This document shows positions 19,764-29,539 of a stretch of DNA of 59,889 nt, piece by piece. Below the pieces are notes generated by a model. That model was not told the DNA's origin and did no database searches. It saw only the letters and a program-made list of their open reading frames with translations. The translations under genes were made by a program, and so were the position numbers. The DNA is from SAR92 clade bacterium (GTDB lineage: Bacteria; Pseudomonadota; Gammaproteobacteria; Pseudomonadales; Porticoccaceae). The DNA lies in contig JACNKP010000040.1 in assembly GCA_014381985.1 (NCBI GenBank), positions 1 to 59,889 of the forward strand, read 5' to 3'. The stretch's first letter is position 1. Every line of letters starts with the position of its first letter.

Positions 19764-20822
19764 CTATCTACCCTCGGAAAAACGATGTACGGCGTCAATG
19801 AATATTTTAGCATTCGCCGGGTCAATATCTGGAGTAATACCATGGCCAAGGTTAAATATGTGGCCATTGCCTGAACCAAAGGACTGTAAAATTTCCTGTA
19901 CTTTGCTTTCAATCGTTTGCTTATCAGCTCGCAGTACGGCTGGATCCATATTGCCTTGAAGCGATACTTGACTGCCTACACGTTTTTTGGCCGATCCTAT
20001 ATCAACAGTCCAATCCAGTCCTAAACAGTGGCAGCCAGTGGCCGCCATCGCTTCTAACCAATGGCCGCCGCCCTTAGTAAAGAGAATAACTGGGACATCT
20101 CGCCCATCTGCATGTGTAATTAAGCCGTTAATGATTTTCTGCATGTAGGCCAATGAAAATATCTTATAGGCTTGATGTTCCAATGCGCCCCCCCAGGTAT
20201 CAAATATCTGTACCACTTGTGCCCCAGCGCGAATCTGAGCATTCAAATAATCAATAACAGACAGCGTCAACTTTTCGAGTAATTGATGCATTAACTCAGG
20301 CTGGGTATAAAGCATTGTTTTAGCTCTAGCAAAGTCTCGGCTACTCTGGCCCTCAATCATATAAGTGGCTAACGTCCAAGGACTTCCCGAAAACCCTATC
20401 AAGGGCACCCGGCCATTTAATTCGCGTCGGATCATAGTCACCGCATCAGTAACATAACTCAGATCCTTGGCTGTATTAACCACCTGCAACTGATCGATGT
20501 CAGCTTCGGTTCTAACCGGTTTACGAAACTTTGGTCCCTCTCCTTCCTCAAAATACAACCCTAATCCCATCGCATCTGGGATGGTCAAAATATCTGAAAA
20601 TAAGATAGCTGCGTCTAATTCAAAACGCTCTAACGGTTGCAAGGTTACCTCGCACGCTAGCTCAGTATTTTTACAGAGGCTCATAAAATCGCCAGCCTTT
20701 GATCTCACCTGTCGATATTCAGGTAAATAACGGCCAGCTTGGCGCATCATCCATACTGGAGTTTTATCAACAGGTTGACGGAATAAAGCCTTTAAAAAGC
20801 GATCATTTTTAAGTTGTGTCAT
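19764..20822 (-). CDS. hemE: Uroporphyrinogen decarboxylase
   Basis: Decarboxylates the four acetate groups of uroporphyrinogen III to give coproporphyrinogen III in haem synthesis. The 352-residue length is normal. Signature segments are present: [16 protein letters not shown] (about residues 21-36), IDTWGG-type active-site region (FDTWGGAL) and [13 protein letters not shown] (about 143-155). It is the last gene of the leftward block that includes the glutamate-synthase-like gene and the diflavin reductase, 38 bases after the latter, and this gltB-x-hemE order matches Pseudomonas except for the identity of x. Confidence 0.98.
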   Translation of the reverse strand: MTQLKNDRFLKALFRQPVDKTPVWMMRQAGRYLPEYRQVRSKAGDFMSLCKNTELACEVTLQPLERFELDAAILFSDILTIPDAMGLGLYFEEGEGPKFRKPVRTEADIDQLQVVNTAKDLSYVTDAVTMIRRELNGRVPLIGFSGSPWTLATYMIEGQSSRDFARAKTMLYTQPELMHQLLEKLTLSVIDYLNAQIRAGAQVVQIFDTWGGALEHQAYKIFSLAYMQKIINGLITHADGRDVPVILFTKGGGHWLEAMAATGCHCLGLDWTVDIGSAKKRVGSQVSLQGNMDPAVLRADKQTIESKVQEILQSFGSGNGHIFNLGHGITPDIDPANAKIFIDAVHRFSEGR

Positions 20823-20860
20823 AAATTATTTAAATTGGTTCGTTGATTAATAGATTAGAC

Positions 20861-22612
20861 CTAGTATACGTCTCTCAGATAACGCTTTTCACGCTTTAGA
20901 TTATTGACGTACTCTCCAGCTTTGTCAGCGGTCAAATCGCCGTGCTCAGCTATGAGGTCGCATAATGCCTGATCTACGTCTTTAGCCATACGTGTCGCAT
21001 CACCACAAACATAAAAATAGCTGCCTTTTTCAAGCCACTCATAAATATTTGCGCCCTGCTCATGCATTTTTGTTTGTACATAAATTTTCTCGTTTTGATC
21101 TCGCGAAAATGCCAAATCAAGGCGAGTTAACAGGCCAGAATTCTGCATCTCCAGTAACTGCTCTTCATAAATAAAGTCTGCAGCTCTGGTTTGATCACCG
21201 AAGAATAACCAATTCTGACCCTTTGCATTACGTACCTGGCGCTCTTCCAAAAAAGCTCTAAATGGAGCAATTCCAGTACCTGGACCAACCATGATCATTG
21301 GTGCATCGTCATTGTCCGGAATACGGAATGCTTTATTAGGTGAAACGAAGATTCCTACTTTACCGCCCTCTATAACCCGATCGGCCAAAAATGTTGAGCA
21401 AACACCCTGGTGCTCCCTACCTTCTGCTTGCCAGCGCACCGAGGCGACAGTAAGGTGCACAGACCCAAGATGCTGCTTGGGACTGGACGAAATAGAATAA
21501 GCACGATGCTGTAATGGCTTCAATAATCCCAAGAATTCTTCAACTGATAACATGACACTAGGATTTAAATTCAATAGATCTAGAGTGTCTTTACTCCACA
21601 AGTAATCAGCTAAGGCTTCTTTGTCACCATTACTTATTACATGGCTAAAGACATCATCCGCAGCCTTTCTCTCTATCGCTGCCAAAAATTCGCGCGAGGG
21701 CGTCGAGATTTCATAGCGATAAGTCAATAATTCGTCAATCGTTTTAGTTTCGCCCTCAGGCACTACGTTTGGCGCTATGACCAATCTTTGTAGAAGAGAT
21801 GAAACTAATGTGCCATTGTTAATTGGCATCACGTTTAGCGCATCACCAGTCTCATAGCTTAGATCACTGTCGGCAAGGTCAAACTCGTAATGACGTATCT
21901 CCTTAGCTGATGATTCTCCAGACAATAGTCTGTTGGCTGTTATAGATGATGGGAAAGGATTCTTACGGTTCCATATTGATTTGACCACGGCTGGTATCAC
22001 ATCTGACTTAGGTGCTACCGCGCTGCCATCGTTAGCAAGAGGAATTACTCTAGCAATCCACTCCTCAGCCATATCCTCGTAGTCGACATCACAATCTATA
22101 CGCTCAACCAAACGCTTGGCTCCAAGTTGTTCAAGCCGAACGTCCAGTAATTTACCTGCTTGGCAAAACTCATCGTAGCCAGTATCGCCCAACGCCAGAA
22201 TACCAAATTGCATTGCCGGTAATTGAGGCATATTAGAAGCTGAAAGAGCCTCCCAAAATAACTGGGTATTATCAGGCATCTCTCCTTCACCATAAGTCGC
22301 TATGGCAATAATGACTCGCTCCATCGCAGAGAATTCCTCGATCGAGACATCATCTAAACCTTGCACTACCGGCTCAAAACCTTGACCTCGCGCTACGTTT
22401 GCCGCATCCATCGCCAAAGCTTCAGCATTACCTGTTTGAGTACCATAGAATATATTAAGTAGAGGCGCTGATGCCGCCCCTGACTTAAGTAATGCGCCGG
22501 CCTGACTCCCAACCATCGCCTTTGCCGATTGCATGCCCGCCAAAAATCCTGCTAACCAAGATTTTTGGTCACCGGTAAACGGAGCATCTTCAGGAATAAA
22601 TGGGAGCTTCAT
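20861..22612 (-). CDS. NADPH-dependent diflavin reductase, CysJ-like (in the gltD position)
   Basis: A 583-residue protein with all parts of a diflavin reductase: an N-terminal helical lead (PFIPEDAPFTGDQ), a flavodoxin FMN domain (about 52-190; FYGTQTGNAEALA, ATYGEGEMPDN, LALGDTGYDEFC), an FAD-binding domain with RAYSISSSP, and an NADPH domain with GPGTGIAPFRAFLEER, FGDQTRAADFIYEEQL and YVCGDATRMAKDVD, ending in KREKRYLRDVY like CysJ. Family knowledge says it passes electrons NADPH-FAD-FMN to a partner, in CysJ the sulfite reductase haemoprotein CysI. No cysI is nearby. It starts 15 bases after the glutamate-synthase-like stop with a GAGG site between, so the two are co-translated, and it replaces gltD in the gltB-gltD-hemE order. 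Inferred partner: the upstream synthase; alternative: an ordinary CysJ. ATG at 22612 is chosen over TTG at 22615. Confidence 0.85.
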   Translation of the reverse strand: MKLPFIPEDAPFTGDQKSWLAGFLAGMQSAKAMVGSQAGALLKSGAASAPLLNIFYGTQTGNAEALAMDAANVARGQGFEPVVQGLDDVSIEEFSAMERVIIAIATYGEGEMPDNTQLFWEALSASNMPQLPAMQFGILALGDTGYDEFCQAGKLLDVRLEQLGAKRLVERIDCDVDYEDMAEEWIARVIPLANDGSAVAPKSDVIPAVVKSIWNRKNPFPSSITANRLLSGESSAKEIRHYEFDLADSDLSYETGDALNVMPINNGTLVSSLLQRLVIAPNVVPEGETKTIDELLTYRYEISTPSREFLAAIERKAADDVFSHVISNGDKEALADYLWSKDTLDLLNLNPSVMLSVEEFLGLLKPLQHRAYSISSSPKQHLGSVHLTVASVRWQAEGREHQGVCSTFLADRVIEGGKVGIFVSPNKAFRIPDNDDAPMIMVGPGTGIAPFRAFLEERQVRNAKGQNWLFFGDQTRAADFIYEEQLLEMQNSGLLTRLDLAFSRDQNEKIYVQTKMHEQGANIYEWLEKGSYFYVCGDATRMAKDVDQALCDLIAEHGDLTADKAGEYVNNLKREKRYLRDVY

Positions 22613-22627
22613 CAAAAGGCCTCGGTA

Positions 22628-25600
22628 TTAACCCACATTGGGTAAGATATCATTTAGAGCATTATGCGCAAAAAGCTCTTCAAAACTAGGGACGCGCCCC
22701 AGCGCAATTTTATTTTTTTGCTGTTGATACAAGATCCAACCATAGGTCGCAGGACTGTCCATTGACAGAATGTTTCGCAACCTCAACGTCTCCTTGAAAT
22801 CATTGAGCCGTTTACCCGCAATCATCGCAGCTAATTCGGCCGCACTATACGCGGAAATCGCTTCTCGCGCATGTCTCAACAACCCGTTCATGAGAGAAAA
22901 GTCCTCTGTTAGAATGAGATTGCGAGTTGCCTTAATTGCATCTGGATGCTCTATAGAGGTCACATCAGGCAAGCGTTTTAATGATATTTTTTGTGCTGCA
23001 TCTAGCACAGAGTAAGTATTAAGTAGCTCATACATGTCACTACTAGCCAATTCAGGATCCGGCACGTCGCCCTTTATCACGGGCTCACCCGAGCGCCACG
23101 CGCGCTTTAATTTATTGACTTGAAACGCCGCAAGAGCAACTGCAAGCTCTTCCAAAAGCTCCTTGCGTGATTTAGCCTCTAAAATCGCTTCATAATCTTG
23201 ATACTGTAGCAGGGCTTTAGGTGTGATATAGGCGAAATTGGCTCGTTCCTCAGCCCAATGCTCCAATAGCCAGGTCGCTTTTTTAGAGTTGGTAGCATCA
23301 ACATGCCACTGCAACAAGGTATGTACGGCCTGAGCGTGTATTTCGGCCTCTTCTGTAGAATCTGCCAGCGAACCTAGTAGCACCGAGTCATGACTGATAC
23401 TGTTGGTGAATTTCCCATAGGGATCGTATTGGTATGCAAAACCACCTGACATGCCATTACCAAAACCTTTGGCAAATGAACCTAAATTAAGTACGGCTCC
23501 GTTTGTCATATATTCAGCGCAGAAATCACCTACACCTTCAACTACGGCAGTCGCACCAGAATTCCGCACGGCAAATCGATCTCCGGCCTGACCTTCAATA
23601 AAGGTGCGACCTCCGGTTGCACCAAACAATGCAAAATTACCAATTAAAACGTTAGTTCCAGGCTTATCACTACCTCCAGGCGGCGCATGAACAATAATTT
23701 CTCCGCCACAAGCGGTTTTTCCAACACCGTCATTGCAAGTGCCGGTATGCTCTAAGACCATGCCGTCGTTACAAAACGCGCCATAGGACTGCCCCGCAGT
23801 ACCATGAGTGGCTATGCGTACGGCTCTACTGGCGAGAAACCGACGTCCCCGACTATCTTCCAACACTGCCGGTAATTGAGATTTCCGAAGTTCATAATTA
23901 AGCATTCGCTCAATATCTATGGCCAGCTGTCCACCAACACTCTTGTTACAGTTATTAAGAAGCTGGCTGCCAGGCAATTGAATGGATACGTGTTTTTTAT
24001 CAATTAAGGCATCTCTGATCACAGCCATAAAGCCATCATCGACGGCAAAATCTCGCTCCATATAGATAGGATTATTAATCTTATATTCTTCAACCACCGT
24101 CAACATTGCCCGCAGATCGAGTTGGCCAACCGATGATGGGTGATCTAGCAAGTGCAGGAAATCACATCTCCCTCGAGCCTCACGCAAGGAGCGAAACCCG
24201 AGTTGTGCCAGTATTTCTCTAACTTCATGGGCTATATTGAGTAGATATTGCCCTAAAGCACGAGGGTCGCCATCGAAGACTTCTGGGTTTGTGGTTAAGC
24301 CCGCGGGGCATTTTATATTGCAATTTTTAGCCATGACACACTTCAACATCATTAGGGCAGTGGTGCCAAACTCAAAGCTATCTCCTCCCATAAGAGCGGA
24401 TTTAACCACGTCTGACCCAGTTTGATGAGCACCAGAACAACGTAAGACCACCTTCTCCCGCAGACCATTGGCACAGAGAGCTTGATGGACCTCAGCAATA
24501 CCGATTTCAGCAGCGCGCCCGGTGTACTTGAGAGAGGTCACTGAAGCAGCGCCAGTGCCACCGGTACTGCCTGCAACATTAATAACGTCTGCACCCGCTT
24601 TGGCAACCCCTACAGCAATCGTACCTATACCATCTGACGAGACAAGCTTTACAATCACTCTCACTCGTGCAGCTTTAGCGTCGTGAATAAGTTGAGCCAA
24701 ATCCTCAATTGAGTAGGTGTCATGATGGGGCGGCGGCGATATCAGCTCTACTCCCGGAACACCTCCACGAGCAGCGGCAATTTCGACATTTACTTTAGGG
24801 GCAGGTAATTGACCACCCTCTCCTGGCTTAGCACCTTGACCAATTTTAATTTCAATTTCTTCAAGCATTGGATCAGCAAGATAACCTGCCCAAACACCAA
24901 ATCGTCCTGATGCAAACTGCTTGATACGTGAAGCTCTAATAGTCCCGTAGCGTGAAATATGTTCTCCACCCTCCCCGCAGTTAGACATTCCACCTACCAT
25001 GTTGGTGCCGTGCGCAACCGCTTCATGGGCTGTAGCCACCAATGCACCGTGACTCATTGCTCCCGACGCCAGTAATGGTGTTATTTCGCTCGCAGGCTGA
25101 ACGTCACTGAGGTCAACTAATGAGGGTGCCGAACGAAGTCGAGCGAAGTAATCTCTAGCTTCCCCTGCAGCAACAATAGATAGTATTTTTCCACTAACCA
25201 ATTGCTCAACGATATGCACACCAAAGCGATCCGAGCACGATTTAGCCAAGGCCTGTAATCGATCTCCCCGATCAGGCAGCGGACCGGTTAATTGCAAAGC
25301 AAAGGTATCATCTCCGAGAGCTTCACATGTTAGTCCTCGAATAATAAAATGGTTATTACCCGCGCGATTGAATAGCATCATCTCATGGCGAAAATCATCG
25401 GCTTCTGAAATAAAACTAATGTCCGCGGGAAAAGCTAAAACATCTCGAAGTGCCGCAGGCCGTCGCGCGCGCTCTTCAGTCATAGCGCGCGAAAAATCTC
25501 TATAGCCGGGCGTAATGTTGAAATTATCAATCTCAGCGTGGGTAAGTCGATCAAAACTGGTGTTAGTGTAGCCCTCATCGCTGATGCCAAAAGCACCCTC

Positions 25601-28102
25601 CATGCGGTTTAGTGTCAGTAAGCGCAATGCTTCATTAGTGCCTCCGTCACCTTTTTTATCAAAACTAATGTCTTCTTCAGTGAGTTCAACAAAACTTCGG
25701 ACCGCTGTGACCCCATACGAATGGCCAGCGCCTTCTGCGCGCTCTTTAAATAATCCCAACATGGGTATATCGCTTTCTACCTCACAGGCAAGGGCACGCT
25801 CATGCCAGTCAGCAGCAGCCTGAGCGATCTCAGTGAACCCTACTCCTCCCACGGGGGATTTCATATTGGGAAAGTAACGGCGAAATACTGGATCATTAGT
25901 ATTTAAAAAGTTTGGCTCAAAAAACTCGCCACCAGAATAACTTTCAACAGTACACAGGCCAACTTTGCCCATTGTCTTCATCAATGCCTTTTCCGCAGCC
26001 TTGGTGAACTTTAAATAAGCCCCATTAACGTTATCAGCAAATTTTTCCTCGGCACGCATCTGTAATCCCATGGGATATACGGCTGATGCGCCAAAACCAA
26101 GAGCACAGGCAACATGGTGAGAGGAACAGATTTGTCCACTTTCAACAATGAGTGATACACGTAATCGCAGACCTGATTCTATTAACCGTTGATTAATAGC
26201 GGATACAATTAAAGTCATTGATATAGACGTATTAGCACGAGAGACATGCCGATCGCTTATGATAGCTATGCCACCTTGCTCTCTAGCAAAGTGTTCTACA
26301 GAATCACAGATTCCATCAATCGCGTTGACTAAAGCCTCTTCGTTGGCACTCACATCACCAAATACAGGCTCATAAAGCATTGGGAAATGACCAACTGGCG
26401 CCTCTTGTTGAGCCCCAATACTCAACATTTGTGAGTGACTGAGAATTGGTGATTGGATCATAATTTGTCTGCCCGCCTTTGCCCCAATGTTAGGCTTAGC
26501 CCCCAGAGCCACCCGCAGCGTCATCCCTTCCGCCTCACGAATTGAATCTAAAGGCGGATTAGTGACCTGCGCAAACCGTTGAGAGAAATATTTAGCAACA
26601 CCGCCTTCATTATCTGACAGCGCATTAATCGCGTTGCCATAACCCATGGCCGACACCTTTTCAGTACCCGTGGCTAGCATCGGATCCATCATAAATCGAA
26701 AGCATTCTTGATTCTGTGAATAGGCGACATATCGACCCGCCAAAGGCAAATCACCAGAATAGCGCGAAGAGGATGCTTTTTGAGATTCGGGGACCGGTGG
26801 AAGGTCTTCGATTAGGATGCGTGCATCATCCACCAGTTTTGCGTAGTCGCGCTGACTGGCCAAGAGTTCAAGAGCCTCAGAGGTAGTAAAAGAACGTTGC
26901 TTCTGGTGATCATAGTACAGCATACCTCCAGCCTCAATTCGTCCGCGGCTTAATACTGCCTCACTACCAAAATCTACCTGACCTGCTTCAGACATCACCG
27001 CGAGATAACGCTCTGTTTCTATCGTTCTTAATGGCCGTAAGCCAAGACGATCTAAGCGCGCGCCGATTATCGAACCATCGCCAAAAATAAGTGCGGCGGG
27101 ACCATCATTTTTCTCTTCATACAAAGAAAAGTACTCAAGCATAGAGCGTACAGGAAACGACAAGCTTGTATCGTTTTCCCAAGCCGGGGGCATCATAGAC
27201 ACAACAGCAGTCACTAAGTCCAGGTCGTCTTCCACAACACGAGAGTGTAATGTTTGATCTAAACGACAGCTATCTGACTGCCCTTTTGGCCTGATAATAT
27301 TGTTTTCTTTAGCCCTCGCAATAGCGGCCTCGGACAATCGATTCTTTTTATCAGTATTCAGCTCTCCGTTGTGCGCCATCAATCTAAATGGCTGAGCCAT
27401 AGAGGGGTGAGGGTCTGTATTCGTTGAGAATCGAGTATGGAAGTAGAGCGTATTAATACTTTGGTCTACATCATTAAGATCACAAAAATAAGGCACAATT
27501 TCATAGGAATTTAAACGACCTTTAAGCACTTGCATGCGAGATGACATTGAAAGAGGGTACATTCCGTCAAGATCCTCATCGATATAAGCTTCTGACTCTA
27601 TTGAGAGTAACGCTTTGTGTATCCTTTTCTCTAGCGCCGCACCCCTTGTTCCTTTTGGCGCCGCAAAAATCCACTGAGCTATAGGTAGCTGATATTTAAT
27701 TGCAGCCGGACGCAACACCGAATCGTCAACGTCTACACTCCGTGTAATAAGTGTAATCATACCCTCTGCTTTAAGGGCCTCATCAATGAGTTTTTTAGCT
27801 CTAACATGCTGACTTTTATCGTTGGGCAAGAAAAAATTACCCACTCCAAACTCACCAGGCGCTAGACTAGCGCCGACAACTCTGCTGAAAAATGTAACTG
27901 ACAAGTCAATTGAGACACCTGCTCCGTCACCAACCCCTTCAGCTGACATGCCTCCGCGGTGAGGCACCGCACACAGTGCTTCATGGCCTTTAACCAATAA
28001 TTCATGGGTCTGCTTACCGTCTTTTCGAGTAAGAAAACCCACGCCGCAACTACTTTTTTCAAAAGTACTGTCGTATAGGCCAAAGTTTTTTACATCATTC
28101 AT
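22628..28102 (-). CDS. gltB: Large glutamate-synthase-like protein (GltB family, extended)
   Basis: A very large, 1824-residue relative of the glutamate synthase alpha subunit. N-terminal class II glutaminase domain: short propeptide then Cys19-G-V-G-F, the predicted mature nucleophile, with PHRGGMSAEGVGDGAG, FHTRFSTNT and AHNGELN. FMN/synthase domain from about residue 1000: GAMSHGAL, PGEGGQLPAPKV, LISPPPHHDTYSIEDLAQL, GGTGAASVTSLK. The iron-sulfur motif is C1255-x5-C1261-x3-C1265, against C-x5-C-x4-C in classical GltB. A glycine-rich beta-helix (GXGXG type) domain follows, with GGFAYQYD near 1552. About 270 residues remain after that, far more than usual, and the region before the FMN domain is also longer (about 905-1000 has no clear classical counterpart). 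No gltD follows; a diflavin reductase does. Predicted glutamate formation from glutamine and 2-oxoglutarate is probable but unproven for this variant. Start ATG 28102 preferred to GTG 28108. Confidence 0.85.
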   Translation of the reverse strand: MNDVKNFGLYDSTFEKSSCGVGFLTRKDGKQTHELLVKGHEALCAVPHRGGMSAEGVGDGAGVSIDLSVTFFSRVVGASLAPGEFGVGNFFLPNDKSQHVRAKKLIDEALKAEGMITLITRSVDVDDSVLRPAAIKYQLPIAQWIFAAPKGTRGAALEKRIHKALLSIESEAYIDEDLDGMYPLSMSSRMQVLKGRLNSYEIVPYFCDLNDVDQSINTLYFHTRFSTNTDPHPSMAQPFRLMAHNGELNTDKKNRLSEAAIARAKENNIIRPKGQSDSCRLDQTLHSRVVEDDLDLVTAVVSMMPPAWENDTSLSFPVRSMLEYFSLYEEKNDGPAALIFGDGSIIGARLDRLGLRPLRTIETERYLAVMSEAGQVDFGSEAVLSRGRIEAGGMLYYDHQKQRSFTTSEALELLASQRDYAKLVDDARILIEDLPPVPESQKASSSRYSGDLPLAGRYVAYSQNQECFRFMMDPMLATGTEKVSAMGYGNAINALSDNEGGVAKYFSQRFAQVTNPPLDSIREAEGMTLRVALGAKPNIGAKAGRQIMIQSPILSHSQMLSIGAQQEAPVGHFPMLYEPVFGDVSANEEALVNAIDGICDSVEHFAREQGGIAIISDRHVSRANTSISMTLIVSAINQRLIESGLRLRVSLIVESGQICSSHHVACALGFGASAVYPMGLQMRAEEKFADNVNGAYLKFTKAAEKALMKTMGKVGLCTVESYSGGEFFEPNFLNTNDPVFRRYFPNMKSPVGGVGFTEIAQAAADWHERALACEVESDIPMLGLFKERAEGAGHSYGVTAVRSFVELTEEDISFDKKGDGGTNEALRLLTLNRMEGAFGISDEGYTNTSFDRLTHAEIDNFNITPGYRDFSRAMTEERARRPAALRDVLAFPADISFISEADDFRHEMMLFNRAGNNHFIIRGLTCEALGDDTFALQLTGPLPDRGDRLQALAKSCSDRFGVHIVEQLVSGKILSIVAAGEARDYFARLRSAPSLVDLSDVQPASEITPLLASGAMSHGALVATAHEAVAHGTNMVGGMSNCGEGGEHISRYGTIRASRIKQFASGRFGVWAGYLADPMLEEIEIKIGQGAKPGEGGQLPAPKVNVEIAAARGGVPGVELISPPPHHDTYSIEDLAQLIHDAKAARVRVIVKLVSSDGIGTIAVGVAKAGADVINVAGSTGGTGAASVTSLKYTGRAAEIGIAEVHQALCANGLREKVVLRCSGAHQTGSDVVKSALMGGDSFEFGTTALMMLKCVMAKNCNIKCPAGLTTNPEVFDGDPRALGQYLLNIAHEVREILAQLGFRSLREARGRCDFLHLLDHPSSVGQLDLRAMLTVVEEYKINNPIYMERDFAVDDGFMAVIRDALIDKKHVSIQLPGSQLLNNCNKSVGGQLAIDIERMLNYELRKSQLPAVLEDSRGRRFLASRAVRIATHGTAGQSYGAFCNDGMVLEHTGTCNDGVGKTACGGEIIVHAPPGGSDKPGTNVLIGNFALFGATGGRTFIEGQAGDRFAVRNSGATAVVEGVGDFCAEYMTNGAVLNLGSFAKGFGNGMSGGFAYQYDPYGKFTNSISHDSVLLGSLADSTEEAEIHAQAVHTLLQWHVDATNSKKATWLLEHWAEERANFAYITPKALLQYQDYEAILEAKSRKELLEELAVALAAFQVNKLKRAWRSGEPVIKGDVPDPELASSDMYELLNTYSVLDAAQKISLKRLPDVTSIEHPDAIKATRNLILTEDFSLMNGLLRHAREAISAYSAAELAAMIAGKRLNDFKETLRLRNILSMDSPATYGWILYQQQKNKIALGRVPSFEELFAHNALNDILPNVG

Positions 28103-28140
28103 AAGCACAGATTCTTAGTTGAGGACATTTACCGCAATAG

Positions 28141-28152
28141 TTGCGCGCGCAA
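28141..28152. repeat. Palindrome TTGCGCGCGCAA upstream of the gltB-like gene
   Basis: A perfect 12-base palindrome about 40 bases upstream of the gltB-like start in the 257-base gap to aroB. On the minus strand a TAGAAT hexamer (28187-28192) lies further upstream as a possible -10 without a good -35. The palindrome would fall in the leader or promoter and may be an operator; an unusual alternating purine-pyrimidine core of GC steps is also present. No gene is visible in this gap, where pseudomonads carry a SPOR-domain gene. Confidence 0.35.
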
Positions 28153-28359
28153 TCTTATACGGCATTCTTTCACCGAAAGGGTCGCTATTCTACACTTTTA
28201 GCCCGATTCTGGCTATCTGATTACGTTAAACGGTGAGTATTGGAGGTCAGGCAGGCTAGCTCTTTTGAGCCATTTTGGGTTAATACAGAGTATTCACTAA
28301 ACATATACCTAGTCAGTTGGCCCTTATTTACTCAAGACGTTTACCAAGATTCACTCTAA

Positions 28360-29475
28360 TTAACTATGGCAAAATTTAGCGAGAGTGATATCCATCCATT
28401 CCTGAGGAAAATCCTGGCTAACATACGCTGCCCCCAGCCTTCTTAGTAGAACCAACCTCAATTGCCCATCAAGCACCTTCTTATCTCGATGCATTAGCGT
28501 CATGAAAGCATCTGCCGGCATGTCCTCAGGAGGAGCCACCGGCAAAGAAAAGAGGCTGATTAACTTTTTACTTCGGTCAACATCTATTTGAGCAAGATCT
28601 CCTGCGTTCATCGACAAATCAAGCGCCATTGCCATGCCCGCAGCTACTGCTTCGCCATGCAGCCACCCTTGGTACGCCTGAAAAGTTTCAATAGCATGGC
28701 CAAAAGTATGGCCAAGATTAAGAATAGCTCTAATGCCATGCTCGGTTTCATCCGCACTCACGATTTTAGCCTTGTTAATACAGGATTTCTCTATAGCAAC
28801 ATTCAAAGCTGTCTTATCTCGGCGTATTAGCGCGCCGGCATTGGCTTCTAACCACTCGAAGAACGGATAGTCTGCTATCAACCCATATTTAATAACTTCA
28901 GCCATTCCGGCGAAAAACTGCCTGTCGGGCAGCGTATCAAGAGTATCGGTGTCTATAATCACTGCTATTGGCTGGTGAAAAGCGCCCACCATGTTTTTAC
29001 CCAAAGGGTGATTCACGCCCGTTTTGCCGCCAACTGACGAATCAACCTGAGCCAATAGCGTGGTCGGAATTTGAACAAAAGGAACACCTCGTTGATATGA
29101 GGCTGCTGCAAAACCAGTCATATCTCCCACAACTCCACCCCCCAAAGCTATCAGCGTGGTCTTTCGGTCATGGTTTTGTTCGAGCAACTTAGTAAAAATA
29201 CTGTTCAAATGTTCGAGAGTTTTAAAACGCTCTCCATCAGGCAAGGCTACTACATCAACTTGCTTGCCCTCCAAACCTGCCGTTATAGATTCTAGATACA
29301 GAGGGGCAATCGTTTCATTAGTAACGATAAGAACCTTTCCGCCCTGAACATATTGATTCAGATCAACTAAAGAGATTTGCTTGGGACCGATAATGATAGG
29401 GTAGCTTCTATCCCCTAAATCAACGGCAATATGTTTTGAAGCCTTAGGGTCAGGGCTTTCAGAATTAGTCATCAT
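28360..29475 (-). CDS. aroB: 3-Dehydroquinate synthase
   Basis: NAD-dependent, zinc-containing enzyme that converts DAHP to 3-dehydroquinate in the shikimate pathway. The 371-residue protein has GLxxKQ-like N-terminal elements, the NAD-binding region with [21 protein letters not shown] (near 105-125), [19 protein letters not shown] (near 135-153) and the zinc ligands in [11 protein letters not shown] and [12 protein letters not shown] chose ATG 29475 (AAGAG upstream) over GTG 29484. It follows aroK by 64 bases in the same direction, the usual aroKB pair. Confidence 0.97.
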   Translation of the reverse strand: MMTNSESPDPKASKHIAVDLGDRSYPIIIGPKQISLVDLNQYVQGGKVLIVTNETIAPLYLESITAGLEGKQVDVVALPDGERFKTLEHLNSIFTKLLEQNHDRKTTLIALGGGVVGDMTGFAAASYQRGVPFVQIPTTLLAQVDSSVGGKTGVNHPLGKNMVGAFHQPIAVIIDTDTLDTLPDRQFFAGMAEVIKYGLIADYPFFEWLEANAGALIRRDKTALNVAIEKSCINKAKIVSADETEHGIRAILNLGHTFGHAIETFQAYQGWLHGEAVAAGMAMALDLSMNAGDLAQIDVDRSKKLISLFSLPVAPPEDMPADAFMTLMHRDKKVLDGQLRLVLLRRLGAAYVSQDFPQEWMDITLAKFCHS

Positions 29476-29539
29476 AACAAGCACTCTTAAAAATACGCGC
29501 TCTATTTTAACCTGTTAATTACAGATTTGTTTAACCCTT

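Noticed and set aside
20861-22612. Plain annotation as CysJ of sulfite reductase
   Set aside because: Not excluded, but no cysI or cysH is nearby and the gene fills the gltD position, so I left the symbol empty.
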